Shown: one piece after another, positions 1 through 5,166 of the stretch
Layout of the letters: every line of letters begins with the position of its first letter
How positions within the stretch are numbered: position 1 is the stretch's first letter
Source: Bifidobacteriaceae bacterium
GTDB taxonomy: Bacteria > Actinomycetota > Actinomycetes > Actinomycetales > WQXJ01
Length of the DNA: 5,166 bases
Direction: 5' to 3'
NCBI GenBank assembly: GCA_031278675.1
Contig: JAITJY010000222.1
Span: 1 to 5,166, forward strand
The notes under the pieces: generated by a model
Databases searched by the model: none
What the model was told of the DNA's origin: nothing
What the model saw: the letters and a program-made list of their open reading frames with translations, nothing else
Made by a program: the position numbers and the translations under genes

Positions 1-1156
1 AGGCGGTGGCGCCCACCGCCGTGTACATAAAGGTGGCATAAGCGCCGATGGCGACCCCAAAGACCCCGCCCACAAAACCGATCAAGGCCGCCTCCAGCAC
101 AAACTGGAGGGCAATCTGCCCCGACCGGGCGCCCATGGCGCGCCGCAAACCAACCTCGCCGCGTCGCTCCATCACCGCCACCACCATGGTGTTCGCAATC
201 CCAATGCCGCCGATCAACAACGCCAGCGCCCCTAAGCCCAGCGACAGGTTCTGGAACATCCGGTCCAGCATTTCACCAGCGGAATACAGGTCCGAGAGCC
301 TCGTGACCTGGACACCTTGCGGGTCGGCCGGATTCGCTGTTTGAGGAATCACGCGATGAACCGCCGCAGTCTTCCCGGGCGCAGCCGACACATAGATCGA
401 GGTGATCTCCAGATCCGGGTAGAGTTCACCCGCAAAACCTGGCGCCAAGAAGGCGGTCGAAGTCATCTCGTCAGCCAATTCGAGTTCTTCCAGCACGCCG
501 ACCACCGCCCACCAGCGGCCATCGACCCAGATCCGCTGACCCACACCCGCCCGCAGACGCCGCGCCGCGCTCTCATCCAGCACCACAGTCGGCAAAGCCC
601 GGCTGGCCTCATCAAACCAGCGCCCCTCAGCCATCTTGACCTTTAATGTGCCCAGGAAATCACCATCAACCAGCGTCGCAGAAATCGCCCCAGACTGTCC
701 CTCGGGAATCAAGTTCGACCGGTAGACGCCAGCATCGGCGATATCACGCCGCGTCACAACGCCCTCCACCGGAGCGATCCGCGAGATCATCGCGGCCGCC
801 GTCTCCGGCAACGGAGTCGGCTGCGAGTTCATATCCCAAGAGTCAGACCCCGGATAGACCACGATCAAGTTCGCGCCCTTCCTGTCCAACTCAGCCTGGG
901 CTTCCGCCTGCGCCGAAGCCGGAATACCCTGCAACGCGACCAACGCCGCAATCCCGATCGCAATCCCCAAAGCCGACAGCGCCGTCCGCACCATTCTGGT
1001 CCGCGGCCCAAGCACCGCAGTCGCCACCACATCCTTGATCGGCATGTGCCGCTTGCGGCCCGGCCCTAGACCCCGACCCGGACCCGGACCTGCCGCCGAC
1101 CGCCGCCCGCCCGTCCGCCCCCAGGCCCGGCGGCGCCCGCCTTCCCCGCCACTCAT
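1..1156 (-). CDS. MacB/FtsX-type ABC transporter permease (C-terminus beyond window edge)
   Basis: This is the membrane subunit of the exporter encoded with the two genes upstream. The frame is open from an ATG at 1156-1154 to the window edge, giving 385 codons. Residues 1-37 form an Arg/Gly/Pro-rich cytoplasmic tail. A first membrane helix spans about 58-77 (TALSALGIAIGIAALVAL). Residues about 80-300 form an extracytoplasmic MacB-type core domain. A second helix covers about 303-327 (LGALALLIGGIGIANTMVVA). It is followed by the family hallmark ERRGEVGLRRAMGAR at about 330-344 and a third helix at about 352-377. MacB-like permeases normally have four helices, so the last one should lie outside the window. 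The start overlaps the ATPase stop as ATGA, and GAGGTG lies 5 nt upstream. Another in-frame ATG at 1045 would remove the odd tail and begin MPIKDVV, but it lacks a good ribosome site. Family is confident; substrate unknown. Confidence 0.5.
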   Translation of the reverse strand, partial: MSGGEGGRRRAWGRTGGRRSAAGPGPGRGLGPGRKRHMPIKDVVATAVLGPRTRMVRTALSALGIAIGIAALVALQGIPASAQAEAQAELDRKGANLIVVYPGSDSWDMNSQPTPLPETAAAMISRIAPVEGVVTRRDIADAGVYRSNLIPEGQSGAISATLVDGDFLGTLKVKMAEGRWFDEASRALPTVVLDESAARRLRAGVGQRIWVDGRWWAVVGVLEELELADEMTSTAFLAPGFAGELYPDLEITSIYVSAAPGKTAAVHRVIPQTANPADPQGVQVTRLSDLYSAGEMLDRMFQNLSLGLGALALLIGGIGIANTMVVAVMERRGEVGLRRAMGARSGQIALQFVLEAALIGFVGGVFGVAIGAYATFMYTAVGATA

Positions 1157-1857
1157 TCGGTCACCTCACCATCCAGCACGTGAATCTGCCGCTCGAACAA
1201 CCCCGCCAAATTGATGTCGTGGGTAATCACCACTACTGTCGCGCCGGCATCGTGCGCCGACTTGAGGCAATCAAGCACCATCCGCCCCGACGCCTGGTCC
1301 AACGCGCCGGTGGGCTCGTCCGCAAAAACAATCGCCGGGTCGCCGGCAATGGCGCGGGCAATCGCCACCCGCTGTTGTTCACCCCCGGACAACTCCCCGG
1401 GCCGGTGGCTGGCGCGCGCCGCCAAACCCACCCGCTCCAGAGCAAAGTCCGCCTTGGAACGGCGCTGAGATGCAGGAATCCCCTGATAGAGCATGCCGCT
1501 GGCGACGTTGTCGCGGGCGGTCAACGCCGGCAACAAATAGAACTGCTGGAACACGAACCCGATCTGGTCACTGCGGGCACGCGACCGCCCGGCCTCACTG
1601 AGCGCGGCCGCATTGACCCCATTAATCCAGATCTCGCCCTCAGTGGGCGTGTCCAACAGACCCATCAGCGACAACAAGGTTGTCTTACCAGAACCCGAAG
1701 GACCAACCACCGCAACAAATTCACCCCGCGCAATGTCCAGATCAACCCCCCGCAGCGCCGCCAAGGGCGGCTTGGTCGGGTAGATCTTCGAGACACCCCG
1801 CAAAGACAACAGCGGGTCCGGCCGGATTGGCGCAAGTATCTCGGTCGCGGCCGTCAC
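1153..1857 (-). CDS. MacB/LolD-type ABC transporter ATP-binding protein
   Basis: This 234-residue cytoplasmic ATPase powers the partner permease. All nucleotide-binding motifs are intact: Walker A GPSGSGKT at 52-59, the Q-loop glutamine in FVFQQF near 104, the ABC signature LSGGEQQR at 156-163, Walker B IVFADEP at 176-182 with the catalytic Glu at 181, the D-loop ALD at 185-187, and the switch His at 213 in THD. FVFQQFYLLPALTARDNV and DEPTGALD are typical of the MacB/LolD/FtsE group of ATPases, which usually couple to FtsX-like permeases. The length is normal for the family. The start codon is GTG, overlapping the adaptor's TGA stop as GTGA, with GAGGTGGTG at 1863-1871 as its ribosome site. 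Its own TGA overlaps the permease ATG, so all three subunits should be translationally coupled. No defect is visible. Confidence 0.5.
   Translation of the reverse strand: MTAATEILAPIRPDPLLSLRGVSKIYPTKPPLAALRGVDLDIARGEFVAVVGPSGSGKTTLLSLMGLLDTPTEGEIWINGVNAAALSEAGRSRARSDQIGFVFQQFYLLPALTARDNVASGMLYQGIPASQRRSKADFALERVGLAARASHRPGELSGGEQQRVAIARAIAGDPAIVFADEPTGALDQASGRMVLDCLKSAHDAGATVVVITHDINLAGLFERQIHVLDGEVTE
1162..1167 (-). promoter_or_regulatory. Shine-Dalgarno sequence for the permease gene
   Basis: GAGGTG lies inside the end of the ATPase gene, 5 nt before the permease ATG at 1156. It supports the longer permease form with its Gly/Arg/Pro-rich N-terminal tail over a start at the internal ATG at 1045, which has no comparable motif upstream. 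Confidence 0.5.
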
Positions 1858-3278
1858 GCGATCACCACCTCGTCGCCTTCCTCCAAGACACCGGTGGTCG
1901 GAATGATCTGGACACGAGTGTCTTGGATCAGGCCCACCTCAACCCCAACCAGTGCGCCGCTCACCAACTCGACGGCATAGCCACCCTCGGACAGCGCCAA
2001 CAGCGCGGTGACCGGCACCACCAGCGTGTCGGCGGCCTCGTCCTGGATCATCGTCAACGTCACGCCGCTGATCCCCGCTTCTTGGAGGGTGGCCTGGTCT
2101 TCAATGTCAATCCGGGCCCGCGCCGGGATGATCTCCCAGGTGTCAGGGTTCTCGCGCGATGCCGCGACATCGCCCACCACACCGGCCAGCACCGTGCCAT
2201 CCGGCAGTTTAACCTCAACTTCTGCTCCAGTTACCACCAGCTTCTTCTGGGCGTCAGTCAGGTCGGCGTTGGCGAAGATCGTGGTGGATGTCCACGTCAC
2301 AATCGAGCCCTCCGCACTCTGGCCAACCCTCGCCTTGACCTGGTCAACCCGCATCTCGACGGTGGGAATCAGCAACAAGTCCTTGGGTCCCACACTGGAC
2401 AGGGCGGCCGCGTCGGCGCCGGCCTGGGCAGTGGTGAGAGCAGCCTGAGCGGCGGTCACAGCTGCGGCTTCCGCCGTCGTGTCTGCGGGTTTCGTCAGAT
2501 CCGCTAGACCGGCCCGGGCCGAATCGACGGCTTCAGCGGCGGCCTCCACATCGCATGGGCCACCCGCTCCACTCTCTTTACGTTCTTCGGCCGTGCAGGC
2601 CCGGGCAGCAGCCAGCGCCCGCTCCGCCGCTGCGATCGCGTTGCGCGCATCGGTCAGATCCTTGCTCGGCGGGCCTTGACGCGCTGTGGTCAGCGCCGCT
2701 TGCGCGGCCGCCAAGCCCTCCCGCGCGGCCGTCAAGTCGGCGCTCGCTTCCGAACTGGCCTTGACGGCATCGGGCCTGGTGGATGGCGCTGGGTAGCCAC
2801 CGTCCGCGTACAACCGATCGACGGCGGCGGCTAGGGCGGCATCGTACGGCGTGGCTGGTGCGGTGTTGCCGGCGTCGTAACCCAACTCCGTCAAGGCGGC
2901 GCGCAGCGTATCGACATCAATCCCGGAGGTCCCGGCGGTCAAGTCCCGCCACAGCGGGATGGTGCCGTGCAGCAGGAACACCGGGTAGCCCTCGATTTCG
3001 AGGAGCGGCTCGCCGACCTTGTGGACGCTGCCGGCCTCCGGCACCTTGGTGACGATCCCCGTCGCTCCGGCCAGATCAACCGCGTCCCCGTAAGCCAGCG
3101 AACCGCGGATCTCGAGGCCGGCTGCCAGAGAGGTCCGCTCGACCACGGCGGTGCGGATCTTGGTTTCGGCCTCGGTCTGGTCTTTGGAACTGGCGACGCC
3201 CCACCAGACTGCGCCTCCGGCCGCCGCCACCAACACTGCGGCGGTCACTCCAGTGGCGATCCAACCCTTCTTAGTCAC
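1854..3278 (-). CDS. HlyD/MacA-like membrane-fusion adaptor with peptidoglycan-binding-like segment
   Basis: This is a 474-residue membrane-anchored adaptor, the outer-face component of the exporter. Residues 1-4 carry two lysines, and 6-29 form an N-terminal signal anchor with no lipobox Cys. Residues about 65-98 resemble a lipoyl/barrel half-motif (GIVTKVPEAGSVHKVGEPLLEIEG). Residues about 108-160 resemble the peptidoglycan-binding-1 fold (SGIDVDTLRAALTELGY). Residues about 175-292 form an Ala-rich coiled-coil hairpin containing two near copies of AAQAALTTA. A β-rich barrel and membrane-proximal region follows from about 300 to the end. Two cysteines, 228 and 242, lie near the turn of the hairpin. 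This layout is typical of actinobacterial MacA-like proteins, often annotated as peptidoglycan-binding proteins. The start is GTG, with AGGAGG 6 nt upstream. The ATG at 3283 meets TGA after two codons and cannot be the start. It is the first gene of the operon. Confidence 0.5.
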   Translation of the reverse strand: MTKKGWIATGVTAAVLVAAAGGAVWWGVASSKDQTEAETKIRTAVVERTSLAAGLEIRGSLAYGDAVDLAGATGIVTKVPEAGSVHKVGEPLLEIEGYPVFLLHGTIPLWRDLTAGTSGIDVDTLRAALTELGYDAGNTAPATPYDAALAAAVDRLYADGGYPAPSTRPDAVKASSEASADLTAAREGLAAAQAALTTARQGPPSKDLTDARNAIAAAERALAAARACTAEERKESGAGGPCDVEAAAEAVDSARAGLADLTKPADTTAEAAAVTAAQAALTTAQAGADAAALSSVGPKDLLLIPTVEMRVDQVKARVGQSAEGSIVTWTSTTIFANADLTDAQKKLVVTGAEVEVKLPDGTVLAGVVGDVAASRENPDTWEIIPARARIDIEDQATLQEAGISGVTLTMIQDEAADTLVVPVTALLALSEGGYAVELVSGALVGVEVGLIQDTRVQIIPTTGVLEEGDEVVIA

Positions 3279-3284
3279 GTCATT

Positions 3285-3290
3285 CCTCCT
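3285..3290 (-). promoter_or_regulatory. Strong Shine-Dalgarno sequence for the adaptor gene
   Basis: AGGAGG reads on the minus strand 6 nt before GTG at 3278. It selects that GTG over the nearby ATG at 3283-3281. The ATG is only one base from the motif and opens a two-codon frame (ATG ACG TGA). Confidence 0.5.
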
Positions 3291-3395
3291 TGGCTAATTC
3301 CTTCACACTTCGGGTCAACCAGGGGCAAGGGTTTGCCGCCCTTAAATCCGAGACAACCGGACCCGCCCCTAAAGGTTATTGCCTATCGCACCCCG

Positions 3396-3420
3396 GTGGC
3401 TCCTACTTCGGAAGGAGCAC
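3396..3420. repeat. Inverted repeat / hairpin in the operon leader region
   Basis: GCTCCT at 3399-3404 pairs perfectly with AGGAGC at 3413-3418. The plus-strand reading has a C(TTCG)G tetraloop core separated from the stem by one A-A mismatch. If a G at 3399 is bulged, GTG at 3396-3398 can also pair with CAC at 3418-3420, extending the stem to 8 bp. No T-run follows on either strand, so it is not a standard intrinsic terminator. It could be a weak terminator for the gene ending at 3781, an operator palindrome or a leader RNA structure; the sequence does not decide. Confidence 0.5.
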
Positions 3421-3449
3421 GTGTTAGCCCGTCGCCGACGGGTTCGGGG

Positions 3450-3528
3450 GCGCGGATTGTGCGTGGGCGCACGTATATGCGTGGATTGGGCGTGGGCGCA
3501 CGGATGCGCGCGGATTGTGCGCTTGCCC
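3450..3528. repeat. Degenerate tandem repeat, 29-bp period, about 2.7 copies
   Basis: Units begin at 3450, 3479 and 3508, each opening with GCG(C/T)GGATTG. Units 1 and 2 match at 24 of 29 positions. Unit 3 matches the first 14 bases of unit 1 exactly (GCGCGGATTGTGCG) and then diverges. Unit 1 contains a 5-bp hairpin, GTGCG-TGGG-CGCAC, at 3459-3472; unit 2 keeps it with one mismatch. The 29-bp spacing is not a multiple of three, which argues against a coding repeat. A period near three helical turns would place units on roughly the same DNA face, which would fit protein-binding sites, but that role is inference. Confidence 0.5.
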
Positions 3529-3780
3529 GTTCGCGCCGCACGAGTTGCTTGGTCGCCCCACCGCAGCAGCGGCTTTGACAATCCTCCCAGTTGAGTTTCT
3601 TTTCGCAATAACGGGGAAAGCCGCCTCGCGTTTCGCCCGCTTGACTTTCGGCGCCAGATAGCGGCTGCCGGTTGTTCTTGGTGCCGTTGGACGATGCCGT
3701 CGCCCCCGCCCCGCTTTGCCCGCGCAGGCCACGCAGCGGGTACCCGATCCGAAAGGCCCCAATCGGCCAGGCCGCCACGG

Positions 3781-4110
3781 CTATTGACGTAAAGCCAAAC
3801 TGAAAGCAGCGTGATCGTCGTTCCAATCGAGTTCGCACAGCGCCGCCAGGGCGGTCGCGGCTCCATTGAAATCGACGCGCGCCAGGGGTTGCATTATCTG
3901 GCGTTCGTCGCGCCCCAGCGACCGCTGGCCAGTGGCTTCCGCGTCCAGAGAGTCCTGCCCCAACGATGCGGCGACACGGAAGACGTTGGGAACGCGGCGG
4001 GCCAAGACACCCGCGACAGCCGCAGCGCCGTCAGCTGACGCGAAGTCGAAGGACACCGAACTGTACTCATTGAGGCCGTCACCTCCCTCGACTTCAAACA
4101 CCAGCCCCAT
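3781..4110 (-). CDS. Hypothetical protein, probably the C-terminal part of a disrupted gene
   Basis: I do not recognise this protein. From ATG at 4110 the frame gives 109 residues ending at TAG 3781-3783. The composition looks genuinely coding: balanced acidic and hydrophobic residues, few prolines, G/C-rich third positions, and a clean stretch such as CELDWNDDHAAFSLALRQ at the C-terminus. The ATG lacks a ribosome site. The same frame stays open and protein-like for 42 more codons upstream (including APSGGLEALLDNAPRRWT) until a TGA at 4237-4239, with no ATG, GTG or TTG in between. The true start was therefore probably further upstream and this is likely a remnant. No membrane segment, signal peptide or catalytic motif is visible. 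It lies between the IS end and the exporter operon and reads toward the operon, about 500 bases away. Confidence 0.5.
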   Translation of the reverse strand: MGLVFEVEGGDGLNEYSSVSFDFASADGAAAVAGVLARRVPNVFRVAASLGQDSLDAEATGQRSLGRDERQIMQPLARVDFNGAATALAALCELDWNDDHAAFSLALRQ

Positions 4111-4236
4111 TGTCCATCGGCGCGGCGCGTTGTCGAGTAGCGCTTCAAGCCCCCCCGACGGCGCGCGCTTCGCTGCAATTCGCCGGGGCCAGCCGTTGTG
4201 ACGCTGGACCGCGCGATCCTCCGCAATCTCTGATAG

Positions 4237-4335
4237 TCAACAAGCGCAGCCGTGGACTTTCCCGCTCGCCGCTTCGGAAGGTTCCGCGTCAGAGATCGTT
4301 GACCAGTTCCCGGTTTCAATTAAAGGGGTATCCAT
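4237..4335 (-). pseudogene. 5' piece of the interrupted frame, ending at an in-frame TGA
   Basis: This segment is in the same frame as the unknown protein downstream. It encodes 32 residues, from MDTPLIETGNWSTISD to KVHGCAC, before the TGA at 4237-4239. The peptide has a plausible composition, and the frame continues protein-like directly after the stop. The ATG at 4335-4333 and the first few codons fall inside the probable terminal sequence of the neighbouring IS, so this start is likely created by the insertion rather than native. The most economical reading is a gene whose 5' end was removed by the element and which then gained, or already carried, a nonsense codon. A separate tiny ORF is possible but unsupported. 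Confidence 0.5.
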
Positions 4336-4343
4336 TTAGGTCA

Positions 4344-4359
4344 CCACGCGGGAGCGTGG
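4344..4359. repeat. Perfect hairpin at the inner edge of the IS end
   Basis: CCACGC at 4344-4349 and GCGTGG at 4354-4359 form a 6-bp perfect stem around GGGA (TCCC on the other strand). It sits just inside the probable IS terminus. Such structures near IS ends can block incoming transcription or translation, or serve in transposase binding. Here the role is inferred from position only, and no T-run marks a terminator. Confidence 0.5.
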
Positions 4360-4417
4360 GAGAGGTCATGTTGCTGAGCTACCAGCGCGTGCTCTGGCCT
4401 GCTCTTAGACATCTTGC

Positions 4418-4435
4418 GCCGTGTCGGCCGACGGC
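4418..4435. repeat. Short GC-rich hairpin/palindrome in the transposase 3' tail
   Basis: GCCGT at 4418-4422 pairs with ACGGC at 4431-4435. The alternative is the exact 10-bp palindrome GTCGGCCGAC at 4423-4432. It lies about 60 bases beyond the transposase stop. It may help end the transcript, but no T-run is present, and palindromes of this size are not rare in GC-rich DNA. Confidence 0.5.
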
Positions 4436-4489
4436 GGCTTGATCGCATGGGGCCGGGCGGGTCGGTGAAGTGACCGGCGACGGAGGCTC

Positions 4490-5166
4490 CTACCGGCTCG
4501 GCCCCGGAGGCGCGGCCAGCCATGGGCGGTTGGCTGGCTCGGCGGCGAGGCTGCCCGGCGCGCGGCGCGGGCCTGGGACCCCGGGCGGCCGGGCCTGCTT
4601 GGACCTGGAGATCCGCGCCAGGTCGCGGTACCTGACCGGCTGCGCGGCCACCGCGCGCTGGCCCAGCCGCATGAACAGCAGCCCTCGTTTGCGCGAATGG
4701 CGCCGGTTGAAACGGAAGACGAACTCGTCAGCGTAGGCGGCCATGTGCTGCGCCGACGCGCCTGCCGTGTAGGCGCCCGCGAGCATGTTCTTGAACAGCG
4801 CGAACAACCGGTGAACCGCTGGCAGCGCCTCGTGCGCGGGCCGCCCGGACTTGTGGACGCTGAACGGCTCGTGGTAGTAGCCGGCCAGCGCTGGCCGGTA
4901 GCCTCCGTGCCCGTCGGTCACAACGGTGGAGCCGGGCTCAATGTTCGCTGCGACGAACGCTTGCAGCGACGGCCCCGTGGCGTCGGGTATCACGCCGATG
5001 CGGCATCGCCCCCAGCCGGTCGCGCCCACCTCGACGGCTCCCCCCACCCCCACCTTTCCGTCCGCCCCCCGCCCCCGCTTAACATGCCGTGGGCCGCCCA
5101 CGAAAGCCACGTCGACCACGACGCCGCCCCCCCCCGGCGCCCAGTCGAAAGACCATATCACCCAGC
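4490..5166 (-). CDS. IS1595-family (ISXO2-like) transposase, N-terminus beyond window edge
   Basis: This is the DDE-type catalytic region of an ISXO2-like transposase. Counting from the GTG at 5161, the recognisable segments are VDVAFVGG with the first Asp at 17, the GRGADGK block at 31-36, VVTDGHGGY with the second Asp at 83, LPAVHRLFALFKNMLAG at 113-129, and the family's C-terminal DEFVFRFNRRHSRKRGLLF at 145-163. The last 60 residues are a Pro/Arg-rich tail ending at TAG 4490-4492. The frame is open to the window edge and family members have roughly 80-100 more N-terminal residues with a zinc ribbon, so GTG 5161 is unlikely to be the start. Family members usually have Asp-Glu at the first catalytic Asp, where this copy has Asp-Val, and its GAYTAG replaces the common GTHQG-like stretch. 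The copy may be inactive. Confidence 0.5.
   Translation of the reverse strand, partial: WVIWSFDWAPGGGGVVVDVAFVGGPRHVKRGRGADGKVGVGGAVEVGATGWGRCRIGVIPDATGPSLQAFVAANIEPGSTVVTDGHGGYRPALAGYYHEPFSVHKSGRPAHEALPAVHRLFALFKNMLAGAYTAGASAQHMAAYADEFVFRFNRRHSRKRGLLFMRLGQRAVAAQPVRYRDLARISRSKQARPPGVPGPRRAPGSLAAEPANRPWLAAPPGPSR

Larger units (their letters stand above)
3284..3780. other. Intergenic region: operon leader, hairpins and tandem repeat, no supported gene
   Basis: About 500 bases separate the end of the unknown gene at 3781 from the exporter operon. Several open frames cross this stretch, but their translations are Arg-, Pro- and His-rich, overlap one another, and cross a repeat whose 29-bp period is not a multiple of three, so I do not accept them as genes. 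The stretch holds the adaptor's ribosome site, a small hairpin at 3321-3342, a stronger hairpin at 3396-3420 and the tandem repeat at 3450-3528. The operon promoter should lie here, but I cannot place a convincing -35/-10 pair on the minus strand. Confidence 0.5.
4326..5166 (-). mobile_element. IS1595-family (ISXO2-like) insertion sequence, 3' part
   Basis: The element contains the transposase gene and about 160 bases of non-coding tail. Its probable outer end on the plus strand begins GGGGTATCC near 4326 and continues ATTTAGGTCACC to 4347, followed immediately by a perfect 6-bp hairpin. The other end lies beyond 5166, so I cannot match terminal inverted repeats or a target-site duplication. 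The boundary is inferred from its position downstream of the transposase, the short GGGG-starting motif and the change to a protein-like frame just beyond it. The family assignment rests on the transposase. Confidence 0.5.

Noticed and set aside
1180..1980. Plus-strand open frame of 266 codons opposite the ATPase gene
   Set aside because: It is antisense to a gene with every ABC ATPase motif. Its Arg/Gln-rich, low-complexity translation is typical of a shadow frame in high-GC DNA. The same applies to the plus-strand frames at 48-1038, 1680-2507 and 2967-3578.
3281..3283. ATG at 3283-3281 as the adaptor start
   Set aside because: It is out of frame with the adaptor and reaches TGA after two codons. 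The GTG at 3278 has properly spaced AGGAGG.
3293..3321. Possible minus-strand promoter TTGACC followed by TAGCCA just upstream of the adaptor
   Set aside because: The -10 is poor, and transcription would start at or inside the Shine-Dalgarno sequence, leaving almost no leader.
3450..3528. Tandem repeat considered as a small CRISPR array
   Set aside because: The units are contiguous with no unique spacers, they diverge, and no cas gene is present.
3575..3603. Possible plus-strand promoter with a perfect TTGACA at 3575-3580
   Set aside because: No good -10 hexamer lies at the right distance (TCTTTT or similar), and no plus-strand gene follows.
3369..3866. Long overlapping minus-strand open frames of 112-165 codons across the intergenic region
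   Set aside because: The translations are Arg/Pro/His-rich and mutually overlapping. They run through the non-coding 29-bp repeat, overlap the better-supported unknown protein, and have no convincing ribosome site.
3894..4319. Minus-strand open frame of 141 codons overlapping the unknown gene
   Set aside because: The translation is strongly Arg/Ser-rich, while the alternative frame has a normal protein composition over the same DNA.

Overview
The window looks like chromosome from a high-GC Gram-positive bacterium, most likely an actinobacterium. The base composition is GC-rich, third codon positions are strongly G/C, two of the three operon genes use GTG or ATG starts in 4-bp stop/start overlaps, and the adaptor and permease resemble the MacA/MacB-like export systems common in Actinobacteria. 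This placement comes from composition and protein character only, because no rRNA or tRNA gene is present. All supported genes are on the minus strand, so transcription runs from high to low coordinates.

Positions 1-3278 hold a tightly coupled three-gene ABC export operon, in transcription order: a membrane-anchored HlyD/MacA-type adaptor with a peptidoglycan-binding-like segment and an Ala-rich coiled coil (1854-3278), a MacB/LolD-type ATPase (1153-1857), and a MacB/FtsX-type permease that runs off the left edge of the window (1-1156). The genes overlap by GTGA and then by ATGA, and each start has a visible Shine-Dalgarno sequence. Together they should form a mechanotransmission-type transporter: the ATPase drives the permease from the cytoplasmic side and the adaptor sits on the outer face. 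The substrate cannot be read from the sequence. Neither a two-component system nor a repressor gene lies in the window.

Positions 3284-3780 are intergenic. They hold the operon leader, two small hairpins, and a degenerate tandem repeat with an exact 29-bp period (3450-3528). I found no convincing gene there.

Positions 3781-4335 hold a decayed or disrupted gene of unknown function. One reading frame stays protein-like from an ATG at 4335 to a TAG at 3781, but an in-frame TGA at 4237-4239 breaks it. Its apparent ATG falls inside what looks like the end of an insertion sequence.

Positions from about 4326 to 5166 are the 3' part of an IS1595-family (ISXO2-like) insertion sequence. It includes the DDE-domain part of the transposase (4490-5166, N-terminus beyond the right edge), a 3' tail, and a probable terminal sequence with a perfect 6-bp hairpin. 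The simplest history is that this element inserted upstream of, or into, the unknown gene and cut off its real 5' end.

I see no CRISPR array, phage gene, tRNA or rRNA. I did not find a clearly new biological system. The least explained parts are the interrupted reading frame next to the IS end and the 29-bp repeat in the leader region. [Format note: the original gave no feature confidence values; every 0.5 is a placeholder required by the schema.]
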